Shown here: positions 16,440 through 24,873 of the stretch, one piece after another
Numbering within the stretch: position 1 is the first letter of the stretch
How the letters are laid out: the number at the start of each line of letters is the position of its first letter
Assembly: GCF_900109945.1 (NCBI RefSeq)
Contig: NZ_FOBX01000013.1
Location: 151,002 to 215,001, forward strand
Source: Bradyrhizobium sp. OK095
Lineage (GTDB): Bacteria; Pseudomonadota; Alphaproteobacteria; Rhizobiales; Xanthobacteraceae
DNA length: 64,000 nt
Direction of reading: 5' to 3'
The notes under the pieces: model-generated
Database searches by the model: none
Seen by the model: only the letters and a program-made list of their open reading frames with translations
What the model was told of the DNA's origin: nothing
Made by a program: the position numbers and the translations under genes

Positions 16440-17167
16440 ACGCAGTCGCGCCCCAGGTCTCGTCAGTGTCCGTCTCTGCGCTGCCCTCGGCGGAGGAGCT
16501 TGATCGCGCCTTGCGCGATGCCTCGCCCGCGGAAGTCATTGCCGCGGCGCTGAAGACGGTCGGGCGCGAGAAGCTTGCGCTGGTGTCGTCCTTCGGCACG
16601 GAATCGGCGACGCTGCTCAAGGTGATGGCGGACGTCGATCCGGCGATTCCGGTGATCTTCCTCGATACCGGTTGGCTGTTCGAGGAGACGCTGGCCTATC
16701 GCGACACGCTGATCGCAACGCTCGGCTTGAAGGATGTTCGCTCAATCAAGCCAGCGGAAGAGACGCTGTCGCGCGAGGATGCCGATCGCGACCTCTGGTT
16801 CTCCGATCCCGACGCCTGCTGCCGCATTCGCAAAGTCGAGCCGCTGGCGCGCGCGCTAAAACCGTTCGATGCCTGGCTCAACGGCCGCAAGCGCTTTCAG
16901 GGCAATGCGCGGACCGGCATTTCCGTGGTCGAGGACGACGGCGCGCGGCTGAAGTTCAATCCCTTCGCCAATGTGTCGCGCGAGGAACTCGAGGCGATCT
17001 TCGTCCGCGCCAAATTGCCGCGTCATCCACTGGCCGCCTCCGGTTTTCTGTCGGTTGGGTGTATGCCTTGCACGAGCAGAACGACTGCGGGCGAGGATGA
17101 GCGCGCCGGTCGCTGGCGCGGACGGGCCAAGACAGAATGCGGCATCCACACGATGAAGACTTCGTAG
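16436..17167 (+). CDS. cysH: Adenylylsulfate (APS) reductase, iron-sulfur type
   Basis: The 243-residue enzyme reduces activated sulfate to sulfite using thioredoxin. It starts at a GTG overlapping the DUF934 stop by 4 bp. The PP-loop is SSFGTES near residues 51-57 and the LDTGWLFEET block follows. Cysteines 128-129 and 209/212 (CC...CxxC) are the [4Fe-4S] ligands that mark APS reductases, as opposed to PAPS reductases of the E. coli type, which lack them. Cys235 in the C-terminal ECGIH is the catalytic cysteine. APS is therefore the likely substrate, although PAPS can also be made by the CysC half of the fusion gene nearby. Confidence 0.93.
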   Translation: MNAVAPQVSSVSVSALPSAEELDRALRDASPAEVIAAALKTVGREKLALVSSFGTESATLLKVMADVDPAIPVIFLDTGWLFEETLAYRDTLIATLGLKDVRSIKPAEETLSREDADRDLWFSDPDACCRIRKVEPLARALKPFDAWLNGRKRFQGNARTGISVVEDDGARLKFNPFANVSREELEAIFVRAKLPRHPLAASGFLSVGCMPCTSRTTAGEDERAGRWRGRAKTECGIHTMKTS

Positions 17168-17291
17168 CACAGCCGCGCTGCGAGCTAGCGAACAAGAAAA
17201 TCCGGTTCCGTTGACTTGAGAGCGTTTCGCCACGAGTTTCGCCTGCATGCCTTCGCTGACATTGACGTCATCGAAGTGAATGGAGATGGAC

Positions 17292-18293
17292 ATGATGCGC
17301 CGTATCGTTCCGCTCGCTGCAGGACTTCTCGCGACGGGTTTGTTGGCAAGCGCGGCTTTCGCTGCTGATATCAACCTCTTGAACGTGTCGTACGATCCGA
17401 CGCGCGAGCTCTATGCCGAGTTCAACAAGTCGTTCGCGGCTGCCTATCAGAAGGAAACCGGCAAGAGCGTCGAGATCAAGCAGTCGCATGGCGGCAGCGG
17501 TTCCCAGGCACGCGCGGTCATCGACGGATTGCAGGCCGACGTGGTGACGCTGGCGCTCGCCTATGACATCGACGCCATCGCCGGCAAGGGTCTTACCGCG
17601 GCCGACTGGCAGAAGCGTCTGCCGCAGAATTCATCACCCTACACCTCGACCATCGTGTTCCTGGTGCGCAAGGGCAATCCCAAGGTCATCAAGGACTGGG
17701 ACGATCTGCTCAAGCCGGGCGTTGCCGTGATCACGCCGAACCCGAAGACATCGGGCGGCGCGCGCTGGAATTATCTGGCGGCCTGGGGCTTTGCGCAGAA
17801 GAAATACGGCTCGGTCGACAAGGCCAAGGAGTTCATCGGAAAGCTGTTCCAGCAGGTGCCGGTGCTCGACACCGGCGCGCGTGGCGCGACAGTGACCTTT
17901 GTCGAGCGCGGCGTCGGCGACGTACTGCTCGCCTGGGAGAACGAGGCTTATCTCGCGCTGAAGGAGTTCGGTCCGGAGAAATTCGAGATCGTGGCACCGC
18001 CGCTGTCGATCCTCGCCGAGCCGCCGGTTACGATCGTCGACAAGGTTGCCGACAAAAAGGGCACCCGCAATGTCGCCGACGCCTACCTCCAGTACTGGTA
18101 CACCAAGGAGGGGCAGGAGATCGCCGCGCGCAACTTCTATCGTCCGCGCGATGCCGAGATCGCTAAAAAATATGAAAACTCCTTCGCAAAGGTCGAGCTG
18201 TTCACGATCGACGACGTCTTCGGCGGCTGGACCAAGGCACAGAGGGAACATTTTGCCGACGGCGGCGTCTTCGATCAGATCTACAAGAACTGA
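17292..18293 (+). CDS. cysP: Sulfate ABC transporter, periplasmic binding protein
   Basis: The signal peptide (MMRRIVPLAAGLLATGLLA) is likely cleaved after AFA, giving a periplasmic protein. The mature part has the sulfate-binding family blocks NVSYDPTRELY, QSHGGSGSQARAVIDG and TLALAYDIDAIA, and NPKTSGGARWNYLAAW. I place the start at 17292 because a GGAG lies 6 nt before it; an upstream in-frame ATG at 17280 has a weaker site. It captures sulfate (or thiosulfate) for the CysT-CysW-CysA importer that follows. The gap of about 120 bp from cysH may hold a separate promoter. The name sbp would be equally justified. Confidence 0.93.
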   Translation: MMRRIVPLAAGLLATGLLASAAFAADINLLNVSYDPTRELYAEFNKSFAAAYQKETGKSVEIKQSHGGSGSQARAVIDGLQADVVTLALAYDIDAIAGKGLTAADWQKRLPQNSSPYTSTIVFLVRKGNPKVIKDWDDLLKPGVAVITPNPKTSGGARWNYLAAWGFAQKKYGSVDKAKEFIGKLFQQVPVLDTGARGATVTFVERGVGDVLLAWENEAYLALKEFGPEKFEIVAPPLSILAEPPVTIVDKVADKKGTRNVADAYLQYWYTKEGQEIAARNFYRPRDAEIAKKYENSFAKVELFTIDDVFGGWTKAQREHFADGGVFDQIYKN

Positions 18294-18326
18294 TCGGGCG
18301 CTGTCGAAGGGGCAACAGGGGGCCTG

Positions 18327-19163
18327 GTGAGCGTAACCGCAGCACGACGACGGACTCTTCCGGGCTTCGGTCTCACGATGGGACTGACGTTGTCCTGGCT
18401 GTCCATCATCATCCTGATTCCACTCGCCGGGTTGTTCGTCAAATCGTTGGAACTGAGCCCGGAACAGTTCTGGGCCATCATCTCCAGCCGCCGCACCCTG
18501 AATGCGCTGCGGGTTTCCTTCGGCCTCGCCTTCGCGGCGGCTTGCGTCAATCTCGTGATGGGCAGCATCATCGTCTGGGCGCTGGTGCGCTACCGCTTTC
18601 CCGGCCGCCGAATTTTCGATGCCATCGTCGACGTGCCCTTCGCGCTGCCGACGGCGGTGGCCGGCGTGGCGCTGACCGCGTTGTTTGCCGAGAAGGGCTG
18701 GCTGGGCGCGCCGCTCGCCGCACTCGGCATCAAGGTGGCGTTCACGCCGGTCGGCATCTTCGTCGCCATGATCTTCATCGGCATTCCCTTCGTGGTGCGC
18801 ACGGTGCAACCGGTGCTGCAGGACCTCGATCCCGAGATCGAGGAGGCCGCGGGTAGCCTTGGCGCCAGTCGCTGGCAGACCATCATCCGCGTGATCCTGC
18901 CCTCGCTCGCGCCGGCGCTGCTCACGGGACTTGCGCTGGCCTTTGCCCGCGCGGTCGGTGAATATGGTTCGGTGATCTTCATTGCCGGCAATCTGCCCAA
19001 CGTCTCCGAGATCGCGCCGCTGCTGATCGTGATCCGTCTCTCCGAATTCCGCTATGCCGACGCGACGGCGATTGCGGTCGTCATGCTCGTCGTCTCCTTC
19101 GTCATCATCTTCGCCGTCAACCGGCTCCAGCGCTGGGCGCAGAGCCGGATTCCGGCGCGCTGA
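18327..19163 (+). CDS. cysT: Sulfate ABC transporter permease CysT
   Basis: An inner-membrane permease of 278 residues with about six membrane helices and the EAA loop (EIEEAAGSLGASRWQTIIRVILPSLAPAL region) that contacts the ATPase. The start is a GTG at 18327, preceded by a G-rich stretch (GGGGG) at a suitable distance. With CysW it forms the translocation pore for sulfate. It lies 33 bp after cysP and 10 bp before cysW in the same operon. The block AFARAVGEYGSVIFIAGN is characteristic of CysT. Confidence 0.94.
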   Translation: MSVTAARRRTLPGFGLTMGLTLSWLSIIILIPLAGLFVKSLELSPEQFWAIISSRRTLNALRVSFGLAFAAACVNLVMGSIIVWALVRYRFPGRRIFDAIVDVPFALPTAVAGVALTALFAEKGWLGAPLAALGIKVAFTPVGIFVAMIFIGIPFVVRTVQPVLQDLDPEIEEAAGSLGASRWQTIIRVILPSLAPALLTGLALAFARAVGEYGSVIFIAGNLPNVSEIAPLLIVIRLSEFRYADATAIAVVMLVVSFVIIFAVNRLQRWAQSRIPAR

Positions 19164-19173
19164 GGGGGATGCG

Positions 19174-20085
19174 ATGACGATGCAGATCGCAGAGCCCGTC
19201 TCTCTGACCCCGCCCGATGCGCGCGCGCGGGCGCACGCCGCCGCGGCGCGCGACAGCCTCCGCACCGAACCGCCCGCGGTCCGCGTCGTCATCATTGCGC
19301 TGGCGGTGCTGTTCCTTTCCGTCTTCGTGGTGCTGCCGCTGGTTCTGGTGTTCGCGCAGGCGTTCTCGAAGGGAATCCTCGCTTATTTCGCCGCGCTCGC
19401 CAACCCGGAGGCATTATCCGCGATCAAGCTGACGCTGCTGGTGGCGGCGATCTCGGTCGGCCTCAATCTCGTCTTTGGTCTCGTTGCCGCCTGGGCGATC
19501 GCAAAATTCGAATTCCCGGGCAAGACCTTCCTGATCACGCTGATCGATTTGCCGTTCTCGGTGAGCCCGGTGATCTCCGGCCTCGTCTTCGTGCTGCTGT
19601 TCGGCGCGCAGGGCTATTTCGGCGGCTGGCTTCGGGATCACGACATCCAGATCCTGTTCGCGGTGCCCGGCATCGCGCTCGCCACCACCTTCGTGACCTT
19701 CCCCTTCGTGGCGCGTGCGCTGATCCCCTTGATGCAGGAGCAGGGCACGCAGGAGGAAGAGGCTGCGGTCTCGCTCGGCGCCTCGGGCTTGCAAACCTTC
19801 TTCCGCGTCACGCTGCCCAACATCAAATGGGGCGTGCTCTATGGCGTCCTGCTCTGCAATGCGCGCGCGATGGGCGAGTTCGGCGCGGTCTCGGTCGTCT
19901 CCGGCCACATCCGCGGCGAGACCAACACGATGCCGCTGCTGGTCGAGATTCTCTACAACGAGTACCAGTTCGTCGCGGCCTTCGCGATCGCCTCGCTGCT
20001 GGCGATGCTGGCGCTGATCACGCTGATCGCAAAGACCGTTCTCGAACATCACCTCGACGAAGGACAAGACGTCAATGACCATTGA
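19174..20085 (+). CDS. cysW: Sulfate ABC transporter permease CysW
   Basis: This 303-residue inner-membrane permease pairs with CysT. A polar, R/A-rich N-terminus of about 45 residues precedes six helices. The EAA loop (QEEEAAVSLGASGLQTFFRVTLPNI region) and the NARAMGEFGAVSVVSGHIRGET block identify CysW. The start at 19174 is supported by a GAGGGG site just upstream; a longer frame from 19054 overlaps cysT and is a shadow. The end overlaps the cysA start by 11 bp, so the two are translationally coupled. Confidence 0.94.
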   Translation: MTMQIAEPVSLTPPDARARAHAAAARDSLRTEPPAVRVVIIALAVLFLSVFVVLPLVLVFAQAFSKGILAYFAALANPEALSAIKLTLLVAAISVGLNLVFGLVAAWAIAKFEFPGKTFLITLIDLPFSVSPVISGLVFVLLFGAQGYFGGWLRDHDIQILFAVPGIALATTFVTFPFVARALIPLMQEQGTQEEEAAVSLGASGLQTFFRVTLPNIKWGVLYGVLLCNARAMGEFGAVSVVSGHIRGETNTMPLLVEILYNEYQFVAAFAIASLLAMLALITLIAKTVLEHHLDEGQDVNDH

Positions 20086-21112
20086 AGTCAAAAATCTCGT
20101 CAAGAAGTTCGGCAGCTTTAAAGCCCTCGACGGCGTCGACCTCAAGGTCAATGACGGCGAGCTGCTGGCGCTGCTCGGCCCCTCCGGCTCCGGCAAGACC
20201 ACGCTGCTGCGGATCATCGCCGGCCTCGATTGGCCCGACTCCGGCGACGTCGCCTTCAACGGCGAAGACGCGCTGGCGCAAGGTGCGCGCGAACGTCACG
20301 TCGGCTTCGTGTTCCAGCACTACGCGCTGTTCCGCCACATGACCGTGTTCGAGAACGTTGCCTTCGGCCTGCGCGTCCAGCCGCGCGCGGTCCGCAAGGA
20401 CGAGGCCGCGATCCGTGCACGTGTAAAAGAGCTGCTCGACCTCGTGCAGCTCGACTGGCTCGCCGATCGCTATCCGAGCCAGCTCTCCGGTGGCCAGCGC
20501 CAGCGCATCGCGCTTGCGCGTGCGCTCGCGATCGAGCCGCGCATCCTGCTGCTCGACGAGCCCTTCGGCGCGCTTGATGCCAAGGTACGCAAGGAGCTGC
20601 GGAGGTGGCTGCGCTCGCTGCATCACGAGATCAACGTCACCTCGATCTTCGTCACCCACGACCAGGAGGAGGCGCTCGAAGTCGCCAACCGCGTCGTCGT
20701 GATGGACAAGGGCCGGATCGAGCAGATCGGCTCGCCCGATGACGTCTATGAGACCCCGGCGACCGCGTTCGTCCACGGCTTCATCGGCGAATCCATCGAG
20801 CTGCCGATCCAGGTCGAGGGCGGGGTGATCAGGCTCGGCGACCAACCGCTCGCCCTTGCTGCCGACGGTCTTGCGCCTGGCGCGTCAAAACTGTTCGTGC
20901 GGCGACATGACATGCTGGTCGGTCCGCCCGGCAGCGGCACCTTCGAGGGCGCCGTCCAGCACGTCCGCAATTTCGGCCCGGTGCAGCGCGCCGAGGTCGC
21001 CCTGTCGGGCGGCGAGACCATCGAGATCGACGCTCCCCGCGACAGGGAATTGCGCGCCGGCGACACGATCGGCCTTAATCCGCGCCGCTACCGGATATAT
21101 GCGGGCGCCTGA
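20075..21112 (+). CDS. cysA: Sulfate/thiosulfate ABC transporter ATPase
   Basis: The 345-residue ATPase energises the CysTW importer. It has Walker A GPSGSGKTT, signature LSGGQRQRIALARAL, Walker B ILLLDEPFGALDA and the H-loop in FVTHDQEEAL. A C-terminal regulatory extension of about 110 residues (TOBE-like) follows the nucleotide-binding domain, as in other CysA proteins. It is the last gene of the sulfate importer operon, overlapping cysW by 11 bp. Confidence 0.95.
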   Translation: MTIEVKNLVKKFGSFKALDGVDLKVNDGELLALLGPSGSGKTTLLRIIAGLDWPDSGDVAFNGEDALAQGARERHVGFVFQHYALFRHMTVFENVAFGLRVQPRAVRKDEAAIRARVKELLDLVQLDWLADRYPSQLSGGQRQRIALARALAIEPRILLLDEPFGALDAKVRKELRRWLRSLHHEINVTSIFVTHDQEEALEVANRVVVMDKGRIEQIGSPDDVYETPATAFVHGFIGESIELPIQVEGGVIRLGDQPLALAADGLAPGASKLFVRRHDMLVGPPGSGTFEGAVQHVRNFGPVQRAEVALSGGETIEIDAPRDRELRAGDTIGLNPRRYRIYAGA

Positions 21113-21203
21113 GCGGCCTCCGACAGGTCAAATTTTCCTCAAAATTCACCTTTCAGCCACGGTTGGTATGCAACAACGGCCCTTCATCTGGGGGCCTCGA
21201 TTC

Positions 21204-21707
21204 ATGCGCGCTGCGGCCGCAATTCTCATCACTTTGCTGCTCGCCGGCTGTGCCGGCAATGAGCCGCCGGTCCAGCAGCCGTCGATGTATGCCGACATGT
21301 CCGTCCCTGGCTCCAAGCTGGACGCGCAGGCGGCCGCAATCATGATCTCGCAGTACCGCCAGAACAACGCCCTCGGCACCGTCGTCATCGACCCCGATCT
21401 GATGCGGCTCGCCGAATCCCAGTCCAACGCCATGGCCGCGGCCAACAAGATGGACCACGACGTCCGCGCGCCCCTGGCCAAACGCCTTGCCGCCGGCGGC
21501 TACCCGGCGACCGTGGCGGTCGAGAACATCTCCGCCGGCTATCATACGCTGGCGGAAGCGTTTTCCGGCTGGCGCGACTCGCCCCCCCACCGCGCCAACA
21601 TGCTCAAGGGCGGTGTCACAAAATTGGGCATCGCGGCGAGCTATGCTCCGGGCACCAAGTACAAGGTGTTCTGGACCATGATCCTGGCCTCGACCGAGCC
21701 CCGATAA
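21204..21707 (+). CDS. CAP (SCP/PR-1)-domain lipoprotein
   Basis: The 167-residue product starts with a classic lipoprotein signal whose lipobox is L-A-G-C with Cys16, so it should be anchored in the cell envelope. The rest is a CAP domain as in bacterial YkwD-like proteins: RLAESQSNAMAAANKMDHD, then AVENISAGYHTLAEAFSGWRDSPPHRANML with the conserved His/Glu-type residues. The biochemical role of bacterial CAP proteins is unsettled. The start at 21204 was chosen because it places the signal peptide at the very N-terminus; an ATG at 21168 is an alternative. It stands alone between cysA and the patatin gene. Confidence 0.85.
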   Translation: MRAAAAILITLLLAGCAGNEPPVQQPSMYADMSVPGSKLDAQAAAIMISQYRQNNALGTVVIDPDLMRLAESQSNAMAAANKMDHDVRAPLAKRLAAGGYPATVAVENISAGYHTLAEAFSGWRDSPPHRANMLKGGVTKLGIAASYAPGTKYKVFWTMILASTEPR

Positions 21708-21785
21708 GCCAGACTTGATCCCGGGATACATTGACGCCGCCGTGAACTCCTCCCACGGTGGCCTGCCATCTGCTATTGATCCCAT

Positions 21786-22964
21786 ATGACAGATCACACC
21801 AGTCCGGAATCCGCCAGCGTCCCCGCGAATGCGCAACGCGTCCTGGTTCTCCAGGGCGGCGGCGCACTCGGCTCCTATCAGGCCGGCGCCTATCAGTCGC
21901 TGTGCCATGCCGGCTTCGAGCCGGAATGGGTCGCCGGCATCTCGATCGGCGCGGTCAACGCCGCCATCATCGCCGGCAATGAAGGCCCGACCCGCGTCAA
22001 GCGGCTCAAGGAATTCTGGGAGATGGTCTCCGCGCCGGTGCCGTGGAAGCCTCTCGGCAAGAGCGATCACAGCCGCGAGCTGTTCAACTCCACGAGCGCC
22101 GCGCTGATCGCGACTTTCGGCGTGCCGGGCTTCTTCACTCCGCGCCTTCCACCCGCGCCGCTCTGGCCCCCGGGCAGCCCGCAGGCGCAGAGCTATTACG
22201 ACACCGCGCCGTTGAAGAAGACGCTGGAGCGGCTGGTCGACTTCGATCGCATCAACGATTTGAAGACACGGCTGTCGGTCGGCGCGGTCGGCGTCACCTC
22301 GGGCAACTTCAAATATTTCGACAATTACGAGTTCAAGAAGCTCGGCAAGAAGATTGGCCCGGAGCACATCATGGCCTCCGGCGCGCTGCCGCCGGGCTTT
22401 CCTTCCGTCGTCATCGAGGGTGAGCATTATTGGGACGGCGGTATCGCCTCCAACACGCCGCTCGACTACGTGCTCGATGCCGAGGTCGATCGCGACATGC
22501 TGATCTTCCAGGTGGATCTGTTCAGCGCGCGCGGCGATTTGCCGACCTCGCTGCTGGAGGCCACGGAGCGCGAGAAGGACATCCGCTTCTCCAGCCGCAC
22601 GCGGATGAACACCGACAAGAACAAGCAGGTGCACAACGCCCGCAGGGCGGTGCGCGACCTGATTTCAAAATTGCCCGATTATCTCAAGAACGACCCTTCC
22701 GTCGAGTTCCTTGCCAAGGCATCTCGTGAGAGCACGGTCACCGTGGTGCACCTGATCTATCGCAGCAAGAACTACGAATCCTCGTCCAAGGACTACGACT
22801 TCTCGCATGTTGCCATGGTCGAGCACTGGGAAAGCGGCGTGCGCGACGTGCATTTGTCGATGCGCCACAAGGACTGGCTCGAGCGACCGCAGTCCGGCGA
22901 GACCATGATGACCTACGATCTCACGGGGGACGTCACCGTGCCCCCACCAAAAAGGAGCGAATAA
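21786..22964 (+). CDS. Patatin-like phospholipase (with DUF3734 tail)
   Basis: A 392-residue lipid acyl hydrolase. The oxyanion loop GGGALGSYQAG is at about 19-29, the nucleophile elbow GISIG at about 53-57, and the catalytic aspartate lies in WDGGIASNTP near 220. The C-terminal third matches the DUF3734 extension found on a subset of patatins. The stop is 1 bp from the ATG of 3-hydroxybutyrate dehydrogenase, whose ribosome-binding site (AAGGAG) lies inside this gene's end, so the two are co-translated. The pairing suggests a role in turnover of lipid or polyhydroxybutyrate stores, which is inference. Confidence 0.92.
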   Translation: MTDHTSPESASVPANAQRVLVLQGGGALGSYQAGAYQSLCHAGFEPEWVAGISIGAVNAAIIAGNEGPTRVKRLKEFWEMVSAPVPWKPLGKSDHSRELFNSTSAALIATFGVPGFFTPRLPPAPLWPPGSPQAQSYYDTAPLKKTLERLVDFDRINDLKTRLSVGAVGVTSGNFKYFDNYEFKKLGKKIGPEHIMASGALPPGFPSVVIEGEHYWDGGIASNTPLDYVLDAEVDRDMLIFQVDLFSARGDLPTSLLEATEREKDIRFSSRTRMNTDKNKQVHNARRAVRDLISKLPDYLKNDPSVEFLAKASRESTVTVVHLIYRSKNYESSSKDYDFSHVAMVEHWESGVRDVHLSMRHKDWLERPQSGETMMTYDLTGDVTVPPPKRSE

Positions 22965-22965
22965 A

Positions 22966-23754
22966 ATGGGTAGTCTGTCAGGCAAGAACGCCGTCGTAAC
23001 TGGTTCGACCAGCGGCATTGGCCTTGCCTATGCGCGCGCCTTCGCGGCCGCGGGCGCCAACGTCGTCATCAACGGCTTCGGCTCGCCCGAGGATATCGAG
23101 AAGGAGCGCGCGAAGATCGAGTCCGATTTCGGCGTCAAGGCAGTCTATTCGCCCGCCGACATGACCAAGCCCGTCGAAATCGCCGGGATGATCGCGCTCG
23201 GCGAAAAATCCTTCGGCTCGGTCGACATCCTCGTCAACAATGCCGGCATCCAGTTCGTCTCCCCGATCGAGGAATTCCCGATCGAGAAGTGGGACCAGAT
23301 CATCGCGATCAACCTGTCCTCGGCCTTCCATGCCATCCGCGCCGCCATCCCCGGCATGAAGAAAAAGGGCTGGGGCCGCATCATCAACACGGCGTCGGCG
23401 CACTCGCTGGTCGCCTCGCCCTTCAAGTCGGCCTACGTCTCGGCCAAGCACGGCATCGCCGGCCTGACCAAGACCGTGGCGCTGGAAGTAGCGACCAACA
23501 AGATCACCTGCAACTGCATCAGCCCCGGCTATGTCTGGACGCCGCTGGTGGAGAAGCAGATCCCGGATACGATGAAGGCCCGCAACCTCACGCGCGATCA
23601 GGTCATCAACGACGTGCTGCTCGACGCCCAGCCGACCAAGGAGTTCGTGACGTCCGAGCAGGTCGCGGCCCTCGCGTTGTTCCTGTGCGGCGATGATGCC
23701 GCGCAGATCACCGGCACCAACCTGTCGATCGACGGCGGCTGGACCGCGGAGTAA
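22966..23754 (+). CDS. bdhA: 3-hydroxybutyrate dehydrogenase
   Basis: A 262-residue short-chain dehydrogenase that interconverts 3-hydroxybutyrate and acetoacetate with NAD, in polyhydroxybutyrate breakdown. It has the cofactor motif TGSTSGIG, NNAG near 90, the catalytic Ser in the TASAHSLVAS block and YVSAKHG for the Tyr/Lys pair. The C-terminal QPTKEFVTSEQVA and GTNLSIDGGWTAE blocks are characteristic of BdhA rather than a generic SDR. It follows the patatin gene at 1 bp and ends just before a palindromic repeat. Confidence 0.93.
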   Translation: MGSLSGKNAVVTGSTSGIGLAYARAFAAAGANVVINGFGSPEDIEKERAKIESDFGVKAVYSPADMTKPVEIAGMIALGEKSFGSVDILVNNAGIQFVSPIEEFPIEKWDQIIAINLSSAFHAIRAAIPGMKKKGWGRIINTASAHSLVASPFKSAYVSAKHGIAGLTKTVALEVATNKITCNCISPGYVWTPLVEKQIPDTMKARNLTRDQVINDVLLDAQPTKEFVTSEQVAALALFLCGDDAAQITGTNLSIDGGWTAE

Positions 23755-23766
23755 CGGCTACGATGC

Positions 23767-23858
23767 CGTAGGGTGGGCAAAGGCGCGAGAGCGCCGTGCC
23801 CATCATGCTTCTGCGATTGAGAGAGATGGTGGGCACGCTCTGCTTTGCCCACCCTACG
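23767..23858. repeat. Palindromic intergenic repeat, 92 bp with 16-bp exact ends
   Basis: CGTAGGGTGGGCAAAG at 23767-23782 is repeated exactly as its reverse complement at 23843-23858. Internal pieces GTGCCCA and TGGGCAC also pair. It lies between two convergent genes (bdhA and the TSUP gene), a position typical of such elements. Confidence 0.75.
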
Positions 23859-23879
23859 ATTCCGTCGCCCGGTCGGGTC

Positions 23880-24704
23880 TCAATGGCTCCAGGCCAAAGC
23901 CGTCACGATCGCGGATGACAAATTCAACTCCACGAACAGGATCTTGCCGGCGACCACGACGAGGACGCAGGCAAGCGTCAGGCGCAGCACCGTTTCGGGC
24001 ACGCGGGTCGCGCAGTAGCTGCCGAGGATGATGCCGGGCAGCGAGCCCATCAGCAAAACGCCCATCAGGCCCCAGTCGACCGACCCGAGCATCCAGTGTC
24101 CGATCCCGGCCACCAGCGTCAGCGGCACCGCGTGCGCGATATCGGAGCCGACGATGGTCGCCATCGGCAGGCGCGGGTAGAGCAGCAGCAGCACGGTCAC
24201 GCCGACCGCGCCGGCGCCGACGGACGAAATCGAGACCAGCACACCGAGCACGATGCCGGTGAAGATTGTCGCAATGGCGGTGGTGCGCTCGTCGACCTGC
24301 TCGAGGCGCCGGCGATAGCGCCCCATGATCGACTTGCGGAAAATCAACGACGTGGCGGTCAGCAGCAGCGCAAAGCACAGCACCAAATTGATCAGGCCGC
24401 GCTCGGCGTCGCTGTTGAGATCGAGCTTCCACAGCACGAACAGCGTGAGCGCGCTCGCGGGAATGCTGCCGCAGGCAAGCCGCAGCACCGCCGGCCAGTG
24501 CACGCTGCGCGACCAGCCATGCACCACGCTGCCGCCGGTCTTGGTCGCCGCGGCATAGAGCAGGTCGGTGCCGACGGCGGTGGCGGGATGGACGCCGAAC
24601 AGCAGGATCAGCAGCGGCGTCATCAACGAGCCGCCGCCCACGCCGGTCATCCCGACAAGCAGGCCGACGCCGAATCCTGAGGCGACATAGAGCGGATCAA
24701 TCAT
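23880..24704 (-). CDS. TSUP family (TauE/SafE) membrane transporter
   Basis: A 274-residue integral membrane protein with about eight hydrophobic helices. The N-terminal VGLLVGMTGVGGGSLMTPLLIL and the repeat-half motif VSISSVGAGAVGVT are the duplicated TSUP signatures. Family members export sulfite, sulfoacetate or other small organic anions. It is 2.8 kb from the sulfate importer but separated by unrelated genes on the other strand, so a sulfur role is possible, not shown. It is transcribed alone, convergent with bdhA. Confidence 0.9.
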   Translation of the reverse strand: MIDPLYVASGFGVGLLVGMTGVGGGSLMTPLLILLFGVHPATAVGTDLLYAAATKTGGSVVHGWSRSVHWPAVLRLACGSIPASALTLFVLWKLDLNSDAERGLINLVLCFALLLTATSLIFRKSIMGRYRRRLEQVDERTTAIATIFTGIVLGVLVSISSVGAGAVGVTVLLLLYPRLPMATIVGSDIAHAVPLTLVAGIGHWMLGSVDWGLMGVLLMGSLPGIILGSYCATRVPETVLRLTLACVLVVVAGKILFVELNLSSAIVTALAWSH

Positions 24705-24873
24705 GTCCAGGGAATCTAGGTTTATCTCGTCGGTTGAGCAATACGACGTAGAATAAACTTTCCCTGTGGTGCAACTGCTTGGATGGAATAAGAAAAATCA
24801 TGCTGCGGGGAGGCGCCGGGCAGTCATTTCGACCAAATCGGCGTCGTTTCGCGGAATAGCCGTCCGCGCGGGG

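Noticed and set aside
17634..19295. A 553-codon frame opposite cysP and cysT
   Set aside because: It crosses two well-supported genes on the other strand and has no family resemblance.
24705..24873. A small plus-strand gene from 24766 between the TSUP and livF genes
   Set aside because: The frame has no good ribosome-binding site and continues as an antisense shadow into livF; only an imperfect inverted repeat with AAAC/GTTT-like parts is seen.
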